A DNA stretch of 64,000 nucleotides from Silurus meridionalis (lineage: Eukaryota > Chordata > Actinopteri > Siluriformes > Siluridae): the NCBI RefSeq assembly GCF_014805685.1, contig NC_060891.1, forward strand, positions 2,500,001-2,564,000, given 5' to 3'. The position numbers and the translations under genes were made by a program. Positions 1 through 12,399 of the stretch are shown piece by piece (the stretch's first letter is position 1; every line of letters starts with the position of its first letter). The notes below the pieces were generated by a model. It saw only the letters and a list, made by a program, of their open reading frames with translations, was not told the DNA's origin and did no database searches.

Positions 1-1199
1 CTTAATGCAAACGCAATCAATAGATTGTGAACAATTGCTTCGCGCCTTGTTTGGACTAAAAAGTCATGTTTTCAAAGTTGTTTTCTAAAAGATTATTTCA
101 CAGAAATTTACGAAAAATTACTGTTTACGCAATTGTTAGAAATGTTACGTGACGATCAGTTCAGTAAAGCGATAAGCGAGAGACACAGCACATATGAGCA
201 TTTATAATGCGTACTAAGTGCACAAGTGACTCAAATCTTCAAGCCACATTTAGACTATTTGAATAGAGAGGGAAAAAGAAACAATGGGTTTTTGTAATAG
301 ATTATAAAGAATTTACACACCTCCATACAGCTCATGTGTTTCTTTGAAGAGAGAAGAAATCGTCCCAGTTTTCTCCCACATGCCTCCATGTTTGTTTGGT
401 TTGTCTTGCTTGACCCCAACTTGTCACCTGATTGGCTAAATAAAAAGAAAAAAAAAATTACAAACACATGGTGCCATTTAGTGCTTTAAAAAAAAAAGTT
501 TCTGTTTATTTTTGGATTATTATATAATATATTTTTTGTAAAAATGTACAGTATTAGTTGAGGGGAAAAACTCGTTTAGTAGTAACTAATAAACTTTCTG
601 AAGATGTCAAACATGAATACTTGATGTGTAAATGTTTCTCTTCAAATATGCGCTAATAATCTGATCAGATCAGATACTGTCCTGTACTGACATTGAGGTC
701 AGAGCTCTATAGCAGGTCACTCAAGAAGAGTCAGGTGTCCCAATATTTTTGTCCATGTAATGTAGATTTACATTTTACCTTGCGAAGCCTCAAGGCAGAG
801 GAGAATGTTATTAGTGTTGACTGATGATTTTTTTTTTTTGTGGACCCTGATTTTGCTACTCGTCCTTCATCACTGTCAGCACATGAACATCTGGACTCAT
901 GATGAACCACCTACCATCTCTCAAACTGTATGTGTGTGTGAGAGAGAGACTGAGAGAGAACTATGAAGCTACTCTGAATATTAATGACTTAACACCTGTA
1001 TGTCATTTGATTAGAAGCCCTGAGAGATCGTCAGCTCGGATTTCATTTATCATCTTCATCATATTTATATGTCTTTAATTCGTGTTTTTCTCTTTTTATT
1101 TTCAATTAAATATCAGGATTTGGCAACACGAGCCACATTTTTTTATTTTTCTGAGCTCTGTGCAAAAAAAAAAAAATCCGTAACTAATTCTTGCTAACT
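1..1199. other. Intergenic, AT-rich
   Basis: AT-rich unique DNA with short A and T runs. Apart from the MITE fragment at 640-766, nothing recognisable is seen. Confidence 0.7.
640..766 (+). mobile_element. Tc1-type MITE family A, terminal fragment
   Basis: This short relic contains agctctatagcaggtcac and ends tcaggtgtcccaatattttt gtccatgtaatgta (two adjoining pieces), matching the family A terminus seen at 53706 and 14806. Only about 125 bp is left. Confidence 0.6.
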
Positions 1200-1943
1200 C
1201 GACTAGCATTAGTGAATAAATGGCTCTAAATCTATTCAGAAATCCCAACATGCTTGCTAGCTTCTTGGCATGGTCAATGAAAAATATATTTATATAGGTC
1301 TTTGTGTCAGAATTCCTGTCAGGTTTAGCATGTTACAAGCTTAGCATCTTGTAACGCCTTCTAAAGAAATATCGCTAGCATCAGCAGTGTAGATCAGCTA
1401 TAAATATCATGAGAATGATCTAAAAAAATCTCGAATCCTGCCAGTGTGAGTGTGACCTTTTTGCAGAAATCCTCTCAGGTTAGCTTAGCGCCCTGATCCT
1501 AAACAATCTTATTCATAACAGCATCAGCAGTGAAGATGAAATGAAAACCTTTATAAATACAACTTATAAAATGATCGCAACTGCTGTCAGGTTATCTTAT
1601 GTTAATCTAGCTGCCTAAAACTGACAGTTCAAAGCACTTCTCAAAAAAATCCTGTCGGGTTAGCTTAACATCGTGTCGTAATATCTTACCGCAGAAAAAT
1701 AGTTAGCATTGGCAGTGAAATTTAACTATGTTTATACTATAAGTAACTAATAAAAAAAAATCACGATATGCTAATATTTTTCCTAGCATTATTAAAAAGA
1801 AGATATCCTAGCTAGCATTAGCTTTAAAGATGTCAGAAATCCTGCCTGTTTTGGTATAAATGTTATAAATTATCTAAAAAATGTTAAATCCTGTCAGATT
1901 AGCTTGTATAATAGAAACATTTAGCTTTATTAGCTTATAATTA

Positions 1944-2290
1944 GGGCTGTCAATCGATTAAAACATTTCATCTTGATTAATCGAATGATTGTCATGAGTT
2001 AACTCGTGATTAATCGCAACTTAATATCTGTCATAAATGTACCTTAAATGAATACTTTTCAAGTTTTTAATACTCTATTAACATGGGCATGGGCAAATAT
2101 GGATGCTTTATGCAAATGTATGTTTATTATTAGTAAAACCAAACTCAACATCGAGCATGAAGACAAAATATTATTGTTTTTTACGTTTTAAATTACATAA
2201 GTCATCAGGACACCGAACGGAACTTTTGCGATAAAAGAAAGGATGTCGTGTATAAATGTGTATTTTGCTGAAGGTTTCAATTTCACCTCT
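1944..2290 (+). mobile_element. Interspersed repeat with gattaatcg-rich terminus, class uncertain
   Basis: Begins gggctgtcaatcgattaaaa and contains repeated (a)ttaatcg motifs (cttgattaatcg, cgtgattaatcgcaac). This is a widespread vertebrate repeat head, usually assigned to non-autonomous DNA transposons. The far end is not defined and the boundary near 2290 is approximate. It interrupts the degenerate tandem array around it. Confidence 0.5.
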
Positions 2291-2632
2291 TTTTTATTTA
2301 TTAATTTATATTTTTGATAAAAATGGTACATTTAATAAAAAATGTTTGTAATTGTTCTCATTGTTGCTAACTAGGCTAGCATTAACACTGAGGATTGTAA
2401 ACCTTTCAGAGGTTATCTTAATAGCTTGTAGTTAGCATCAATTTATACTTTATCATGTGTGTATTTACTGATTACAATCACCTCAGAAATCCTGTCAGGT
2501 TAGCTTAGCATCCTGTAACACATGATCTGAGTTTTAGCTAAAATGCAAACATACAGTAAATGTTAGCTATTCTGGATTAAACGGATCAGAAATCCTATTG
2601 GCAGGTGAAAGTATTATCAGGCAAGACCTTTG

Positions 2633-2637
<5 letters not shown>

Positions 2638-2685
<48 letters not shown>
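2638..2685. repeat. (AT)n microsatellite
   Basis: Pure alternating AT, about 48 bp, inside the degenerate tandem array. Confidence 0.97.
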
Positions 2686-2686
<1 letters not shown>

Positions 2687-2870
2687 GCTGTGAGGAATTT
2701 ATTAAAATGCACCTCAGGAATCTGGGCAGGTTAGCTTAGCATCCTGTAGTATGTTGAGTAATAAACAATAAAGCTATTTTAAATGAAACATATCAGAAAT
2801 CGTGGTAGGTTAGCAGATGTTTGCCAGGTAGCAAGAAATAGCAGACAAAGGCTATAACTATCTATAAGTG

Positions 2871-3660
2871 TTACAATAAAGAAAAATGTGAATCTCTGTC
2901 TTATTTGCTTGTGTAGTGTATATAAGTTTATATCATTGGATATATGGGTATATATGGGTATGAGTCAAGTCTGCTTGAGTTCTAATTCATTTATAAAGAC
3001 TTTGATGCAATTTTTAGCACTCCAAATATCAAGCTGCAACTGCGACGCTCCATGTGCGGGAGGATTTCTGCATTTAAATCAATCCTGCTCTAAATATTTG
3101 CCCATTTTGCAGTCTGTCTGTTCTACACACAGTCCTGCTTTCACCGTACACAGATGGCGGATAAAACCTGAAAACTGAAATCACTTATTTTCCAAACAGA
3201 GGCTTGCATTTACTGCACACCGTCTCTGATAGATGTGGCCGTGAAGCAGAGCGTGAGCCCAGGAAAGTATTATTGGAAAAAAAAAAGAAAACCCTGGCAC
3301 AGGGGAGAAGAGAGAGCTGAAGGTAGGAGACTTGCTTTTTTATTTTTATCTTGTTTTTGCGGCGCCGCACAGAAAGCTGACAGATTGAAGTATTCGGTGG
3401 GCGTCTGCATTACGCACTCGCTGACCTGCGTGTCATTAACACATGCACAGCATCACGCCTCATCTAACACACAAAACCCAACGCCAAAGCGCCGCATTGC
3501 TGAAAATGTCCACACGGACCTGCGGAAACAAGTCCAAACCCTCAGACTGAGACGCCTTCGTTCCTCTAATTACAGAGCAAATACCTGTCAGAGTCTCTCG
3601 ATTATTTATCTGCGCTTGTAAACCTTTAAGTTGTTTTTTTTTTTTTTACTTTATTTTTTC

Positions 3661-3720
<60 letters not shown>

Positions 3721-4929
3721 TCTATATCCCAGTCTTACAGGCTTTATGAGGACCTGTGTAATAATTTAGCTTATTGATGCTATTTAACAACCTGAAGCTG
3801 AATTTGAACAAACATTTTTGCTTTGGATCAATAAATACAGAAATAAATTAGTTTTAATGTTTAAAAAATGTTTGTTTTTTATTCAATAATGAAAATATAA
3901 TTTTTAAAGCATTTAACAATTTAGGGTTTTTAAATAGCATTTTAGCTTTTTTTAAAAACATTAATAATGGTTTAGTGTTTTAATTAAACATTTTAGCTTT
4001 TTTAAATTACTTAAAATGTTTTAAAATTTTTTACCTTAAGACCTGACAAAAAAAAAAATGTCCCATCGATGTTCACACAGCATGAGTGTGTATGTCACGA
4101 GCAGCCTGGTCATGTGATCTCCGGCAGCGAGAGCAACACAGGTTGGAACTGGGAATAAAATAATGGATAAAACATTTTATTTATACAAATGTATATAACT
4201 GATCTATTGAGAGAGGGATTTCAGTGACAGAAAAAATGGAGGAGGATAAAAACCTCTTGGGCATGGTGTTGGGCAAACAGTGAATTTCTTCCTGAAAATA
4301 GCATTTCTAGCATTATTTCTGTTCAATGTATTAATTAGATTAATTATATCTAATGTAAGTTGTAGCTAGAGAAAGGCTCATGTTGTTTTTTTTGTTTTTA
4401 ATGTGAACACTATTCATATTGTATTTCATTGAGCATTGAGGGCAAAAAATAATAATTTGAATCAGTAGTGAGAGTCAATAAGCACGGAGGAGAACATCAC
4501 AGTAGGTCAAATGATAATCAGTTGGAAAAGGTAAATTCTGGATTTACACAGAAAAGAAAATAAGGCACAGAAATGCACACAATAGGGAACAGACCAATCA
4601 CAGGAAGTGGGCGGAGACAGGACCAGGAAGCAAAACAAAAGCACATGTCAAAACACATTGAAAGGATTTTTTTTTTTCCACAAGATCTATCACTTTTGAG
4701 CTTAAAACTCTTAGTATGTGAAAAAACCTAGGGTTCTGTTTTTTGTTTTTTTAACCTCTTAAAAACCTATAAAAAATAGTTCCCAAAAAGTCTACAGGTA
4801 TACTTCAGGATCCTGAAGAGGAAACTGACCTGGCCTGAGTTTTTCTAAAGTTTTGGAAAGTTCCTCGTTACAATTTGAGAATCACGATAGTCAAAATCTA
4901 TTTTCTTTTATTATCATATTCATGACATT
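2871..4929. other. Intergenic, mixed composition
   Basis: 3185-3620 is GC-richer and unique. 3800-4040 is very AT-rich with repeated cattttagcttttt pieces. The remainder is unremarkable. The 128-codon frame at 3235-3621 has no recognisable protein features. Confidence 0.6.
3666..3715. repeat. (CA)n microsatellite
   Basis: Pure (CA)n, about 50 bp. Confidence 0.97.
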
Positions 4930-5268
4930 TTTAACAGCTCCCTTGTGCACAAAGCCAGCTCCATGAAGATCTGCTGTACATGGGTTGAAGTGGAAGATCT
5001 CCTGCTATAGAGCTCCAACCGTATTGAACACCTTTAGGATGAAAGTGAACGCTGAGTGCACCCCAGGAACCTCCTCATCTCACCTACATCAGTACATGAA
5101 TTTAGTAACACCCTTTTATGTGAATCTCCACAAAAAAAAATACTTAATCTAGTAGAACATCTTCCCGGAAAAGTGGAAGTTCTTCTAACATCAAATGGAG
5201 ACTTTAATGTTGAATGGGATGTTAAAAAAGCACATACACATCTTATATGCTCATATACTGTATATTAA
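4930..5268 (+). mobile_element. Tc1-type MITE family A copy
   Basis: The copy carries the family core: cccttgtgcacaaagccagc, ctccatgaagatctgc and tatagagctccaaccgtatt, then a C-terminal transposase relic (LHPRNLLISPTSV; EHLPGKVEVLL). The left terminal repeat is not clear. The right end fades near 5268. Confidence 0.7.
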
Positions 5269-5272
5269 ATAC

Positions 5273-5274
<2 letters not shown>

Positions 5275-5329
<55 letters not shown>
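5275..5329. repeat. (GACA)n microsatellite
   Basis: About 13 units of agac directly after a MITE relic. Confidence 0.97.
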
Positions 5330-6474
5330 TTTAAGGTTCTTTAAGGTTTCCACCATAAACACAAAAACACGTGTATAGAGTCCCCACATTTTTCCCTTAA
5401 GCACGAGTTTTCCTCATGCAATTTAGATCAATTTAAATTGAATTTTAAAGTGAATTTATGAAACAATATTATGGTGTTATGAAATTATACATGATATATG
5501 CTAATCCATGTATTCTAATTAAATCTTCTGACAATTTAAAGTATTGACTTTCAAATCAATTCCTGAGATGTTTTTTTGATTTGTGATTCCTTTGTTATTC
5601 ATAAAATTCGAGAATCAATCGCTGAAGAAAATTAGCAGTTCACTTGAAAAAAAAATCCAGATGTGATAAATAATTTAAAACAACTGGGACTTTAATACGG
5701 TATCGAATCAAACAAAGCAAACAAAGAGCCCATGATGAATTGTGTGTTATTTGTTTGCATCAGTACACAGAGTGAGAGAGAAAAAGGAGAGATGGAGAGA
5801 GAAATAGAAAGAAAAATAAAAGAAAAAGATGTTTGATGTTAAATACAGATCGAGACAATAAGAATTTCCCAAATGCTTATATTAGAATAATTTGGGACTT
5901 TCATGCAGAGCGCACACTGTTCCTCACATCCCACTGTCGCTCGGCTTTGTTTACAAGACCCACAGTCTACGCTGTACCATCCGTTATACAGAACTCTCAC
6001 CGTGTTTTCATTTCCTACATCTCAGAGTTCCTTCTGCTCTCGGAATCCCCTCGGTGAGAGTTCGGCACATAGGCAGAGCAAACAAAACGTAAAAAAAAAC
6101 GTGGGGCATATTTATGATATATATTCCTGCTGAACATCAGACCGAGACGTGTTCATGCAGAGCAGCATGTGACATCTTTCTATTTCAGTTTGCATTAAAT
6201 TTAAGTGTTCAAACACAATGTAGTATTTCCTTACATTTAGCTTAACCTAAACATCTTTGGGGGTAAATCGATGTGGGTTTGAACTCCGTGAGAGCTTCAC
6301 GTGAAGAAGAAAAAAAAGAAGTTAGTGGAGAAATTTGTAATAAAACAGACGGAGACAAAAAATGTGACGATAATATCATCCTTATATTACAAAGCGGGAG
6401 CTGTTCTGGGTGTGTGTGTGTGTGTGTGTGTAATATTTTAGACCTTTAAATCAACGGCAAATACTGTCTAAAAA
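5330..6474. other. Intergenic, AT-rich
   Basis: Unique AT-rich DNA with a (TG)n run at 6410-6430 and a slightly CpG-enriched stretch at 5900-6080. No gene is seen. Confidence 0.6.
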
Positions 6475-6484
6475 AAGGTCAAAG

Positions 6485-6542
<58 letters not shown>

Positions 6543-6550
6543 TTGACCTT
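6475..6550. repeat. (AT)n microsatellite enclosed in a perfect inverted repeat
   Basis: aaggtcaaagat (6475-6486) and atctttgacctt (6539-6550) are perfect inverted partners around about 52 bp of alternating TA, so the whole 76 bp can fold into one hairpin or cruciform. Confidence 0.9.
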
Positions 6551-6575
6551 CTTTATGAATAAATATATACGTATA

Positions 6576-6790
6576 CACTATAAGGGCAAAAGTTTGTGGA
6601 CACCTGATCTATATGTGTTGTTTGAACATCCCTTTGTCATACTGCAACAGGTTTTGGTCTCCAAGGGAAACGTCAAGGAACATTTTAATGCTACCACATC
6701 CAAAGACATACTATAGAATTGTGTGCCTCGAACTTTGCGGTAACAGTTTGGGGGAAAAGCGAATATGGTTGACAAAATAAGTTAAGGTCC
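6576..6790. mobile_element. Tc1-type MITE family A fragment
   Basis: It starts cactataagggcaaaagttt gtggacacctg, the family terminus, and continues with degraded inner sequence including tttggatgtggtagcatt in reverse orientation. The distal end is lost near 6790. Confidence 0.6.
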
Positions 6791-6872
6791 TTTAAACTAT
6801 ATGCCTTAACTGAATAGAAATCATTTAATTCAATCATTAATTCATTTTAATCACCCTGAGCAAAGTTATTAC

Positions 6873-7028
<156 letters not shown>

Positions 7029-7329
7029 AAGTTTTAAATGTATGTATTTTAATGATTGTCATTAAAATCTAGAAATAAAAAAAAGAGCGAATATGTTTTT
7101 GCCTCCTTTTGATCCAATGCTATAATATATATTTTTATTTTATATATGTATTATTGATTTATGATATTATACAATGAACCCTATGTAGGGTATTCAGCTG
7201 CATGTAATTAAAAAAGCGTGGCTCGCCTTAAGTGTACAGAACGTTCTGTGGGGTTACAGGGTTCACGGCGTTTGACATCACCACTTGAAGAAGAAATAAA
7301 CAGGCCCAGAAGTCGTGACCTCTTTCCTG

Positions 7330-7629
7330 CCATCATCCGACATCAAACAACGTCTGGAGCGTGAGTGTTTGTGTGTTTTGTCTCGAACTGTGCAGCCTGT
7401 GCTGCACGGAATATCCGTGTCGCTGCCACTGCCGCCGCACACGCGGACGAGATAACGATCGGCGAGAGAAGCTACGCTACATCCTTACCGAACAGGAAGT
7501 GGAGCAGCTTGCGCTATAAATACCGTGGCATGGCAGGTAAAGCTTCGGTTGCTTTCTCACCCACTCCTCACCAGCCTGAGCCGAAGGAGTGAGAGAGGAG
7601 GCGAAAGGAGGAAAAGATGCTGCAGGTGG

Positions 7630-7667
<38 letters not shown>

Positions 7668-8160
7668 CCCAGCAGACGGAGGCGGGCGACCGAGTGTAGG
7701 CAACCCAGATCGCCCGGCAGGAAGCAGCAGAGGAAGCCACGGAGCAGGCCGCAGAGCACAAGCTCTCGCTCTCACACTCAGCACACACACACACACACAT
7801 AAACACACACACACAAACACACACACACAAACACACACACACGCGCCTCAGAAGTCACATCATGCCGTCTGACAACACTGTCCCAATTAGACCGGCCCAT
7901 AAACAAGGGGGAAGTGGGGTCTCTCTAGGGAACGACCTCCTCCTCTTCCATCTCCTCCTCCTCCCTCTCCTCTTCCTCGGTTCTTCCCTGCATCCGCACT
8001 CAAACGTGCCAGAGACTGCTGAATATCGCTGGATATCAAGCACTTCCCAAGCACCAAAAGCTCTCTCAGTTAAGCGGGAGGTGTCACTCGCGAAAGGACG
8101 GCTCCCTGCTGAATACACTCCGCTTGGAAAACTTTGCTCGGCGCACCTCCTCCCACCCTG
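7330..8160. promoter_or_regulatory. CpG-rich patch with TATA-like box
   Basis: CpG dinucleotides are frequent here (for example around 7400-7530), in contrast to the flanks. A TATAAATA box lies at 7515-7522, and gcatggcaggtaaagc just after it resembles a first-exon splice donor. Two (CA)n runs lie inside. It could be a CpG-island promoter for a non-coding transcript. No conserved protein frame is seen. Confidence 0.35.
7633..7843. repeat. Paired (CA)n microsatellites in CpG-rich patch
   Basis: Two (CA)n runs (7633-7666 and 7782-7843, the second with AAAC interruptions) lie on either side of a GC-rich unique segment. Confidence 0.95.
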
Positions 8161-8379
8161 AGCTTTAGCGCCTCATGCAAAAAATAAAAAACAAATATAT
8201 ATATATATGAATTCTTAAAATAAGGATTTCCAGTAACACTTTCTAAGACCACATGATAACTTTTAACATTCAGGCTACACTGAAGTGGCTTTTAATAGAA
8301 ACCTGCTTCTCTATTATTACTCATCACAGTTCATTATAACATGCTGCATTATATCATATTTTGTGTTTTTTTTACATCC

Positions 8380-8756
8380 CATTCCACATTTAGTTCCCAT
8401 TTGCTCTTATAATAACCTCCACTCTTTTGGGAAGATGTTCCACTAGATATTAGAGCATACTTGTGGAGATTTGTGCAGTCAGCGTTCACATTCACTCATG
8501 TTCAATAGGGTTGGAGCTCTATAGCAGGAGATCTTTCACTCCAACCAATGGAAAGCAGATCTTCATAGAGCTGGTTTTGTGCACAGGGGCATCATCATGC
8601 TGGAACAGGTTTAGATCTCCAAGTTCAATTGAAGGAAAAAAATGAATTCTAGAGCATCCAAAGATCCTATACAATTGAAGTTTGTGGTAACAATTTGGGG
8701 AAGAAGCACATATGGCTGAAAAATGTCAGGTGTCCAAATACCTTGGTGCATATTTA
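8380..8756 (-). mobile_element. Tc1-type MITE family A, nearly complete, minus orientation
   Basis: In reverse complement it shows the full family order. The terminal ggacacctgac is near 8740, followed by cacatatgtgct-type and ggatctaaacctgttccagc segments, the aagatctgctttcc block, the tatagagctccaaccctatt block, and gtggaacatcttccc near 8440. Confidence 0.75.
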
Positions 8757-9317
8757 ATGAGCTGTATTTTTATTTATATATTAATTTCCTTGGTATTATT
8801 ATGCCAGTTAATGTGTTAGAAAAACGAATATTGTGTAGTTTAAGCACTAATTATATGTAAAAAAATTCATAAAGGTCACTATTATAATGCAGGATCGTTT
8901 CATGTAGTTATTATAGTGTATATAAAGCCTTTATAACGTTACGGATTTATTCAACTTGTTCACACAATTTAAATAAATGATTTCATGTCTTATAAATGAC
9001 TGCATAAACAGGCCCATATTTCATTACAGACATGGCCTTAAAGGTGTGAACAGATATTTCTAGAAGAATCTAGACAAAACATCTGGGTTCAACTTTGCAA
9101 ATATTTTGCTTTTGCTCGAAGCGTCCCATCGTTCATCCGTCTTTCAGCGTCCTTTCTTTCTTTTTTTTTTATAATGGCGGATCCTCCCTCTCACCTGCGA
9201 AGGAAGCGCTTCGTCTCCAGCGCTCATCCGAGCCACCGCCAGATCAGTCATCGCCAGGGGAAGATCTCATTCACTCCGCTAATCCATGCTTCATTCCATC
9301 ATCACAAGACTGCAGGA

Positions 9318-9320
<3 letters not shown>

Positions 9321-9360
<40 letters not shown>

Positions 9361-9477
9361 AAAGTATGCAAATCGACTGTACGTAATATCAGAGCGACTT
9401 GATGTGCTGTGACGTGAAGTCGAATTTAGAAAAAGGAACATGGTTTATTTATAACCATGAGTGTCTCAATCTGTCTT

Positions 9478-9536
<59 letters not shown>
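9321..9536. repeat. Two (CA)n microsatellites
   Basis: (CA)n at 9321-9358 and 9482-9536, separated by about 120 bp of unique sequence. Confidence 0.95.
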
Positions 9537-9538
<2 letters not shown>

Positions 9539-10143
9539 ACAAAAAATAACCAAAAAAAATCAAACGCCTTCTGTTGTTTAATATGACTGATCGTTCGGAA
9601 TCATTCTCATGCCGAGCGCTTGACAAACATCATTTGGTCGTAACCGAATTTGTCGACACAGACGGGTAAATCCGGAGACAGACGGACAAACGGAAACAGA
9701 GAAGTATTACACTCGACGGACACACTCGCAGGCTCGTAAAACAAAAACCCCACAAAACTTCCAAAAATAATAATACAAATAATTTCGCCGTTTTCCGCTG
9801 TATATTAAATAATAAAGAAAAGAAAGACGAAGTGATTATAACGCCCTGCGGCCGTACACGAATATTGCATTCGACAGAACCCCGAGTTCCGGATCTGAAA
9901 ACATCTAAATAACTCGGACTAATATTCTACCGGCTGTTAGGAGAGAAATCAAGTATCGTCGCATTAGCATTCTTCAATCTGTCAATTTCAGCGCTTTGTG
10001 AGATTCGAGTAGTCGTTTTACACCGAACAGGGAACGGGATCAAAGCGAACCCGGATACAGCTGCACTTAAATCAAATAATCTTCAGGTATTATACTACAA
10101 AATAAGATCTTCCTCATCTATATGCTTTGGATCTGCTTTTCTG

Positions 10144-10144
<1 letters not shown>

Positions 10145-10185
<41 letters not shown>
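10145..10185. repeat. (CA)n microsatellite
   Basis: Pure (CA)n, about 41 bp. Confidence 0.97.
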
Positions 10186-10187
<2 letters not shown>

Positions 10188-11152
10188 AGCTCTAATTTGA
10201 TTGGCATATTCTATTTATTATCATGCAACCACCACCACAATCCCTGACACCATTTGTGTGTTTTGTTTTTTACAGGTGACCCAATAAACATGTGGCCTGG
10301 AGAATGTCTGGGAGTCGACGTATGTATATGTATATATATAACTTCTACATCTCTATGCTCCTACAGAATTCAGCAGGAGGCAACGCCAGGACTGGGATTT
10401 CAATCTTTTGTAATCCTAATTCGATCGATCAGAGAAAGTAAACCGTTTCGGGGAAATACGCCGATTCTATTAAGTGGTAGCAGGTTATAAGAGCGAAACC
10501 CAGGGCCCAGGATTGAGTTTACAAAATTAATAATAAAAGAAATAAAAGAAAAAACTAAAGAAATACGTCTTCCTGGTTCATGCTCTCGATCGTTCAGGCT
10601 GCCTGGGGATCGTTAAAGGTGTTCAGGGTGCCATGGAAGGCTGCAATTCGCCCTTTGGTTTTTATCTGATCTCGTCACCGACTCGAGCGTTTAAATAAAA
10701 CCGAACCGCGTAGCGATCAGGATGACACACCGGAGCCTTCAAAACTTTTCTCACGCCTGTTCACAATTAAGGGACGCTACCTTGTTTGCCGACTCACGTT
10801 TAAAAAGAGAAAAAAAAGAGAAAAGGTGCGATTAAAGAGACAAAAGGGGATTTTTAAGAGTCCCAGTGATTGAACCTTGGACAGTTTGAGTCTTCAGGCT
10901 CATCAACATGCCCTCGGTGGATATTTTAATCTGACTGATTGGAATTATTGCCTGTTACGGCGGCATGCCCGTTAGGAGAAGTGGAACAGTCATGGCGCGG
11001 TATCGCCGGCGGCATCGCGAGAGACCGTTCCCTCTGCATTTTAATCGAGTTTTGCCAGGATGAATTTTAGAAATGTAATTCTGCCCTCCACTGGCACAAA
11101 ATAGGTGCATACAGGAAAGGCAGGAAGCGTCTGTCTCACTGATCGCCCCCGA

Positions 11153-11155
<3 letters not shown>

Positions 11156-11207
<52 letters not shown>
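11156..11207. repeat. (GT)n microsatellite
   Basis: Pure (GT)n, about 52 bp. Confidence 0.97.
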
Positions 11208-11208
<1 letters not shown>

Positions 11209-12399
11209 ACACAGAGAGAAAAAGATGAGCTACATCAGTGTTGGTAACACACACCACGCCACGTACAGATGTAATGCACTTGCACAGCGTCTGCGGTTTA
11301 AACGTCAATACTTATGACATAACAACGCGGCTGCACCGTAACAGAGCGACCAGACATTTAATTATCGAAGTAGACATGAATTCATTTTCTTCACACGATA
11401 TTAAATCTGATCGGCCTGATCTAATGGATATCGACATTTGCCTTTATTCGTGTGGCAGCGTTTTTGCTTGGTGCAACCGTCATTCATTTTATGAGGAAAA
11501 CCTGAAAGGTCGGCTATCGGACAGTTCTGGGGCCGTGGCCTGTTCTTGTAAGAGTACAGATTTGTTTTTGTTGCACTGTTTGTTCTTATTTGTTTGTGTG
11601 TAAAAATCCCACATTGTGAGTCACTATTTTTGTGATGCGGATGACTGACGTGAGCATGAACTGCGCTGCATAACACACCCGAAGAAGTGTTCCTAATAAA
11701 ATGGCCAGGGAGAATATTAATCTGCCTCAGACCTTTGATAATCGATTCTGATCGTACAGATATGCGTTTAACGTGATTTCTTCGCATTTTTAACGGTTTG
11801 CATTTAAATATCTAAAAAAACTAAACGTGATGTCATTACACCTGAACCAATCAGATCTAACATGCAAATTGCCAGAGGATCACATGACACATTAAAAGCA
11901 CAGCTACACAATGGTTAGCAAGCAACCGGTGACAAACAGCATCTCAGTCGTCATTCGTAATTTGCATATTCATGAATATTTATATTATTCTGTATAATGA
12001 ACTCAGATATATCGAGACGTTCTTGTGCCAAATTTTATAGATTATATAACTTTATAAAGCTACACAACGAGCTCGTCTTCATGCCCCCATCGCGCTACTT
12101 TCACTCTCGTCTTCAAATACACACTCCCTCCCAGTAGAGAAAAATTCTCTTCTTTATTTTTTTTTCCCCAAAGTTTTATCACCACAAAGCACAGAGTTTC
12201 AGGTTTCAGGAACTTTCTCCAAACTTTAGAAAGATACTTCCAGATGAAACGACGCACAAAAAGCATCCAGATCTCACGAGGAATTTGTACGAAACAAGAC
12301 AATTGCTTTTTTTTCATTCCTTCTATTATGCGGCCATATAAAAAAAAAAATTTACCCGTAACTTTATAAATCAAATTCAATGTATACTCAGTCATGGCA

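Larger units (their letters stand above)
1200..2870 (+). repeat. Degenerate tandem array, caggttagcttagcatcctg motif
   Basis: About ten decayed copies of a core like atcctgtcaggttagcttag (followed by catcctgta) occur at about 1310, 1467, 1580, 1645, 1838, 1885, 2404, 2487, 2713 and 2791, always on the plus strand. They are often followed by gctagcattagcagtgaa-type sequence. Spacing is irregular, and one transposon-like repeat (1944-2290) and an (AT)n run (2638-2685) split the array. Confidence 0.7.
8757..12399. other. Intergenic, several CpG-retaining blocks
   Basis: Contains three (CA)n/(GT)n arrays listed separately, a CpG-retaining unique block at 9590-10070, another at 10560-10800, and a decayed transposon end at 11687-11706. 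A 14-bp palindrome atattcatgaatat lies at 11966-11979. No gene is recognised. Confidence 0.6.

Noticed and set aside
3235..3621. 128-codon plus-strand open frame in a GC-richer patch
   Set aside because: No recognisable domain, and the product looks like translated non-coding sequence.
3716..3770. Possible repeat (ttacaggctttatgaggacc) after the (CA)n run
   Set aside because: Looks familiar from fish repeats but is too short to assign from one copy.
7477..7872. Overlapping His/Thr- and Cys/Val-rich open frames
   Set aside because: Mostly translated (CA)n runs. No conserved segment remains outside the repeats.
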